From Zoogloeaceae bacterium (GTDB taxonomy: Bacteria > Pseudomonadota > Gammaproteobacteria > Burkholderiales > Rhodocyclaceae): 64,000 nt of DNA. Location: assembly GCA_024235635.1 (NCBI GenBank), contig JACKMA010000001.1, positions 992,001 through 1,056,000 of the forward strand. Direction: 5' to 3'. A model generated the notes under the pieces. The model was not told where the DNA came from and made no database searches. It saw only the letters and a program-made list of their open reading frames with translations. Shown piece by piece: positions 60,315 to 64,000 of this stretch (the first letter of the stretch is position 1; every line of letters starts with the position of its first letter). Made by a program: the position numbers and the translations under genes.

Positions 60315-60940
60315 GGTTCGATTCCTCGCCCCCTGAGGGCCTCGGCCAGGGTACGGGTCGCCCGCGAGCAATGGGTCTTGACGCTGCCCTCGGAGCATCC
60401 CATCGCCGCCGCCGTCTCGGCGGTGTCCAACTCTTCCCAGTAACGCATCAGGAATGCCTCCCGTTGACGCTGTGGCAGGCGCGCGATCTCGCGCTCGAGG
60501 ATGGCCAGCACCTGTGCCTGCTCGGCGCGCCGGTGCGGCGCCGCGTCCTCGTTGCGGTCGTCGGCGCAGACCAGGGCATCCAGCGGGTCGGGAGCGTCCT
60601 CGTGGGCGTCGTCGCCGGCCAGACCCAGCTTGGACAGCAGAACGATCCAAGTATCACGAACCTTGCGCCGCCGCAGCGCGTCACGGATCACGTTCTGCAG
60701 AATGCGCTGGAACAGCATCGGCCACTCGTCCGGCGGACGCGTCACGTAGCGCATGCACAGCTTCGCCATGGCGTCCTGGACGGCGTCGAGGGCACCCTCC
60801 TCGTCGCGCAATGCGAACATCGCGTGCCGAAACGCGCGGCGCTCCACCCCTCGCAGGAACCGGTCTAGTTCCGGGCGCGAACGCAGCGCAAAATCCTCGA
60901 CAAACCAGACATATGGCAGAAATGGGCGTGTCTTGACCAA
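60311..60940 (-). CDS. Sigma-70 family (ECF-like) RNA polymerase sigma factor
   Basis: About 209 residues. Region 2 is seen in SVERRAF-type FLRGVERRAFRHAMFALRD and ALDAVQDAMAKLCMRYV. Region 4 has LPQRQREAFLMRYWEELDTA and the helix-turn-helix MGCSEGSVKTHCSRATRTLA. An acidic linker (DDAHEDAPDPLDAL) separates them. No ATG or GTG lies before region 2 in this frame; a TTG at 60940 is the best start, so the N-terminus is uncertain. It diverges from ilvI across 57 bases, as in many betaproteobacteria. Confidence 0.85.
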   Translation of the reverse strand: MVKTRPFLPYVWFVEDFALRSRPELDRFLRGVERRAFRHAMFALRDEEGALDAVQDAMAKLCMRYVTRPPDEWPMLFQRILQNVIRDALRRRKVRDTWIVLLSKLGLAGDDAHEDAPDPLDALVCADDRNEDAAPHRRAEQAQVLAILEREIARLPQRQREAFLMRYWEELDTAETAAAMGCSEGSVKTHCSRATRTLAEALRGRGIEP

Positions 60941-60997
60941 AACCGGGGCGGCCGGTAATGTGTCGCGTTTCCCGAAATGAAGCCAGGTGGAACGGAG

Positions 60998-62707
60998 ATG
61001 GTCTTGACCGGTGCGGAGATTGTAGTCAGGTGCCTGCAGGAAGAAAAGGTCGAGTACATCTTCGGCTATCCGGGCGGCGCTGTCCTGTTCCTCTATGACG
61101 AACTGTTCAAGCAGGATCAGGTGCGCCATGTGCTGGTCCGCCACGAGCAGGCGGCAGTCCATGCCGCCGACGGCTATGCCCGCTGCACCGACAAGGTCGG
61201 CGTCGCGCTGGTGACTTCGGGCCCGGGCGCGACCAATGCGGTGACCGGCATCGCCACCGCTTATTGCGACTCGATCCCGCTGGTCATCATCTCGGGCCAG
61301 GTGCCCACCGCGGCGATCGGCCAGGACGCCTTCCAGGAAGTCGACACCGTCGGCATCACCCGTCCCTGCGTCAAGCACAACTACCTGGTCAAGGATGTGC
61401 GCGAGATCGCCAGCACCATTCGCAAGGCGTTCTATCTTGCCGCCAGCGGCCGTCCCGGCCCGGTGCTGGTGGACATCCCCAAGGACGTGTGCACCCAGAA
61501 GTGCGAGTTCGACTATCCGCGCGAAATCACGATGCGCTCGTACAACCCGGTGACCAAGGGCCATCTCGGCCAGATCCGCAAGGCGCTGCAGCTGCTGCTC
61601 GAAGCCGAGCGCCCGATGATCTACAGCGGCGGCGGCGTGATTCTGTCCGACGCCGCCGAGAAGCTCACGCGCCTGGCCCGCCTGCTCGGCTTCCCGGTCA
61701 CCAGTACGCTGATGGGCCTCGGCGGCTACCCCGCGTCGGACGGCCAGTTCCTCGGCATGCTCGGCATGCACGGCACCTACGAAGCCAACATGGGGATGCA
61801 CTACAGCGACGTGTTGCTGGCGGTCGGCGCCCGCTTCGACGACCGCGTCATCGGCGACCCCCGCCATTTCGGCCAGGAGCCACGCAAGATCATCCATATC
61901 GACATCGATCCGTCGTCGATCTCGAAGCGGGTCAAGGTGGACGTGCCGATCGTCGGCAACGTCGCCGATGTGCTCGACGAGATGATCCGGCAGATCGAAT
62001 CGGGTGGCGCGCGACCGAAACAGGATGCGCTCGACACCTGGTGGAAGCAGATCGACGAGTGGCGCCGCCGCGAGTGCCTGAAGTACAAGAACTCGGACGA
62101 GATCATCAAGCCCCAGTACGTCGTCGAGAAGCTGTGGGAGGTGACCGGCGGCGACGCCTTCGTGACGTCGGACGTCGGCCAGCACCAGATGTGGGCGGCC
62201 CAGTACTACAAGTTCGAGAAGCCCCGCCGTTGGCTCAATTCGGGCGGCCTCGGCACGATGGGCGTGGGCCTGCCCTACGCGATGGGCGCCCAGCTTGCGC
62301 ACCCGGGCAGCCCGGTCGCGTGCATCACCGGCGAGGCCTCGATCCAGATGTGCATCCAGGAGCTGTCCACCTGCAAGCAGTTCCGCCTGCCGATCAAGAT
62401 CGTGAACCTGAACAACCGCTATCTGGGCATGGTGCGCCAGTGGCAGGAACTGTTCCACGGTGGCCGCTATTCGGAGTCCTATATGGATTCGCTGCCGGAT
62501 TTTGCCAAGCTGGCCGAGGCCTACGGCCACGTCGGCATCCGCGTCGACACGCCGGCCGACGTCGAAGGTGCGCTTCGTGAGGCATTCAAGCAGAAGAACG
62601 AGCTGGTCTTCCTCGACTTCCAGGTGGACCAGACCGAGAACGTTTATCCCATGGTCCAGGGTGGCAAGGGTCTGACCGAAATGATCCTGTCCGCCGAGGA
62701 CCTGTAA
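60998..62707 (+). CDS. ilvI: Acetolactate synthase large (catalytic) subunit
   Basis: TPP-dependent enzyme making acetolactate and acetohydroxybutyrate, first common step to Val, Leu and Ile. The 569 residues start with TGAEIVVRCLQEEKVEYIFG and carry YPGGAVLFLYDEL. The cofactor Glu is in RHEQAAVHAADGYAR, followed by VALVTSGPGATNAVTGIATA and the TPP/Mg region around TSDVGQHQMWAAQYY and NLNNRYLGMVRQWQ. The ATG at 60998 has AGGTGG 7 bases upstream; an ATG at 60977 lacks a site. ilvH and ilvC follow on the same strand. Confidence 0.96.
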   Translation: MVLTGAEIVVRCLQEEKVEYIFGYPGGAVLFLYDELFKQDQVRHVLVRHEQAAVHAADGYARCTDKVGVALVTSGPGATNAVTGIATAYCDSIPLVIISGQVPTAAIGQDAFQEVDTVGITRPCVKHNYLVKDVREIASTIRKAFYLAASGRPGPVLVDIPKDVCTQKCEFDYPREITMRSYNPVTKGHLGQIRKALQLLLEAERPMIYSGGGVILSDAAEKLTRLARLLGFPVTSTLMGLGGYPASDGQFLGMLGMHGTYEANMGMHYSDVLLAVGARFDDRVIGDPRHFGQEPRKIIHIDIDPSSISKRVKVDVPIVGNVADVLDEMIRQIESGGARPKQDALDTWWKQIDEWRRRECLKYKNSDEIIKPQYVVEKLWEVTGGDAFVTSDVGQHQMWAAQYYKFEKPRRWLNSGGLGTMGVGLPYAMGAQLAHPGSPVACITGEASIQMCIQELSTCKQFRLPIKIVNLNNRYLGMVRQWQELFHGGRYSESYMDSLPDFAKLAEAYGHVGIRVDTPADVEGALREAFKQKNELVFLDFQVDQTENVYPMVQGGKGLTEMILSAEDL

Positions 62708-62818
62708 ATCGACGGAACAGTCGCGCTCCGCAACGCCGCCCGCCCTGCCGGCGGCGTGCGGTCCGAGGAAGCCGCAACCCATGCCGTCATACCTGAACCG
62801 CCAAATCGAGAGCGTCGC

Positions 62819-63310
62819 ATGAGACACGTGATCTCCCTGCTCATCGAGAACGAATCCGGCGCGCTGTCGCGCGTGTCGGGCCTGTTCTCGGCCCGAGGCT
62901 ACAACATCGAGTCGCTCACCGTCGCGCCCACCGAGGATGCCTCGCTGTCGCGCATGACCATCGTCACGACCGGCTCGGACGACATCATCGAACAGATCAA
63001 CAAGCAGCTGAACAAGCTGGTGGAAGTGGTCAAGGTGGTGGACATTTCGGAGTCGGCCCACATCGAGCGGGAACTGCTGCTGATCAAGGTCCGCGCCACC
63101 GGCAAGGATCGCGAGGAGATGAAGCGCATGGCCGACATCTTTCGCGGGCGCATCATCGACGCCACCGACACCTCCTACGTGATCGAGATGACGGGCAACC
63201 AGCAGAAGCTCGATTCCTTCGTCGCCGCGATCGACGGCGGCGCGATTCTCGAGACCGCGCGCTCCGGCGTCGTCGGTGTCGGCCGCGGCGAGCGCGTACT
63301 GAAGGTCTGA
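62819..63310 (+). CDS. ilvH: Acetolactate synthase small (regulatory) subunit
   Basis: Valine-sensing partner that activates IlvI. The 163 residues equal E. coli IlvH in length. The N-terminal ACT domain has HVISLLIENESGALSRVSGL, the ligand loop FSARGYNIESLTVAPTED and ERELLLIKVRA. The C-terminal domain has FRGRIIDATDTSYVIEMTG. Start ATG at 62819 gives the standard MRHVISLL beginning. It lies 111 bases after ilvI. Confidence 0.95.
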   Translation: MRHVISLLIENESGALSRVSGLFSARGYNIESLTVAPTEDASLSRMTIVTTGSDDIIEQINKQLNKLVEVVKVVDISESAHIERELLLIKVRATGKDREEMKRMADIFRGRIIDATDTSYVIEMTGNQQKLDSFVAAIDGGAILETARSGVVGVGRGERVLKV

Positions 63311-63385
63311 TCCCGATTCTGTGCCAGACCGAGGCGGACACCTCAGTTGCCGTCCGCCCGGCGAACCAAAGACAAAAGGACGAAA

Positions 63386-64000
63386 ATGAAGGTTTACTAC
63401 GACAAGGACGCCGACCTTTCGCTGATCAAGGGCAAGAAGGTCACGATCGTCGGCTACGGCTCCCAGGGCCACGCCCACGCCCAGAACCTGAACGACTCGG
63501 GCGTCAAGGTCACGGTCGCCCTGCGCAAGGGCGGCGCTTCCTGGGACAAGGCCAAGGGCGCGGGACTGAAGGTCGAGGAGATCGCCAAGGCAGTCAAGGG
63601 CGCCGACGTCGTCATGATCCTGCTGCCGGATGAGAACATCCCACAGGTCTACAAGGACGAAGTCGAGCCGAACATCAAGAAGGGCGGGGTCCTGGCCTTC
63701 GCCCACGGCTTCAACGTTCACTACAACCAGGTGGTCGCGCGCGCCGACCTCGACGTGATCATGGTCGCGCCGAAGGGCCCGGGCCACACCGTGCGCTCGG
63801 AATACCTGAAGGGCGGCGGCGTGCCGACCCTGATCGCCGTCCACCAGGACCGTTCCGGCAAGGCCCGCGACATCGCGCTGTCGTACGCGGCAGCCAACGG
63901 CGGCACCAAGGGTGGCGTGATCGAGACCAACTTCCGCGAAGAGACCGAAACCGACCTGTTCGGCGAGCAGGCCGTCCTGTGCGGCGGCGCGGTCGAACTG
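63386..64000 (+). CDS. ilvC: Ketol-acid reductoisomerase, 3' end outside window
   Basis: Rearranges and reduces acetolactate with NADPH in branched-chain amino acid synthesis. The first 205 residues are present: MKVYYDKDADLSLIKGKK, the NADPH loop GYGSQGHAHAQNLNDSG, VMILLPDENIPQVYKDE, LAFAHGFNVHYNQV and VMVAPKGPGHTVRSEY. These match the short class I enzyme of about 338 residues. The knotted C-terminal domain lies beyond the window edge. AAAAGGA precedes the start. It follows ilvH by 75 bases. Confidence 0.96.
   Translation, partial: MKVYYDKDADLSLIKGKKVTIVGYGSQGHAHAQNLNDSGVKVTVALRKGGASWDKAKGAGLKVEEIAKAVKGADVVMILLPDENIPQVYKDEVEPNIKKGGVLAFAHGFNVHYNQVVARADLDVIMVAPKGPGHTVRSEYLKGGGVPTLIAVHQDRSGKARDIALSYAAANGGTKGGVIETNFREETETDLFGEQAVLCGGAVEL

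Noticed and set aside
60311..63844. Minus-strand open frame of over 1100 codons crossing ilvI and ilvH
   Set aside because: Only the last 209 codons are a real gene (the sigma factor). The rest is antisense to ilvI, ilvH and part of ilvC and has no start logic or domains.
1..64000. CRISPR array, prophage, insertion sequence, rRNA or tRNA genes
   Set aside because: I looked for regular spacer repeats, transposase or phage motifs and tRNA clover-leaf arms and found none apart from the tRNA-like part of the tmRNA.

Overview
The window reads as one continuous piece of a GC-rich (about two-thirds G+C by eye) betaproteobacterial chromosome, perhaps Rhodocyclales or a relative. The class call rests on gene order: rpsA-ihfB-lapA-lapB next to the aromatic amino-acid block, gyrA followed by an OmpA-like gene and ubiG-gph, and a sigma factor-DUF3619-DUF3106-RDD set beside ilvI-ilvH-ilvC. 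It also rests on a two-piece (permuted) tmRNA gene, known from a betaproteobacterial lineage, and on an IPTL-CTERM surface protein. I see no prophage, insertion sequence, CRISPR array, rRNA or tRNA; nearly every base is core genome.

Layout. 1-13.5 kb (minus strand): gyrA, pheA, hisC, tyrA, a fused aroA-cmk, rpsA, ihfB, lapA, lapB, ugd and the start of the heptose kinase gene. This links Phe/Tyr synthesis, CMP kinase, translation and LPS assembly. 13.6-18.5 kb (plus): two related OmpA-like proteins flanking a deaminase, then ubiG, gph and the split tmRNA. 18.5-23.3 kb: an OPT transporter, exonuclease III, an alpha/beta hydrolase, and a Crp/Fnr regulator followed by a palindrome and a small DUF2892 membrane protein. 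23.3-31 kb: rsmA-pdxA-surA-lptD, divergent from amgK-murU (MurNAc recycling), which converges on and overlaps a GDT1/TMEM165-type manganese exporter gene. That exporter is preceded by a yybP-ykoY manganese riboswitch, then a universal stress protein and a TerC gene.

32.4-41.7 kb: a ubiquinone hydroxylase, dsbC, acs, a class I fumarase, and a diheme cytochrome-response regulator-sensor kinase operon. 41.9-51.6 kb: one 3221-residue secreted repeat protein with an IPTL-CTERM tail. 51.6-60.9 kb (minus): mltB-like and pepN genes, a PhnDCEE-type ABC importer, and the RDD/DUF3106/DUF3619/sigma factor operon. 61-64 kb: ilvI, ilvH and the 5' part of ilvC.

Most noteworthy: the two-piece tmRNA (tag ANDERFALAA, G3-U70 pair), the Mn riboswitch whose promoter -10 overlaps the upstream stop codon, the 270-bp antisense overlap of murU and the exporter gene, the Crp/Fnr-palindrome-DUF2892 module, the aroA-cmk fusion, and the giant IPTL-CTERM protein. 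Regulatory calls are read by eye and have not been tested by any search.
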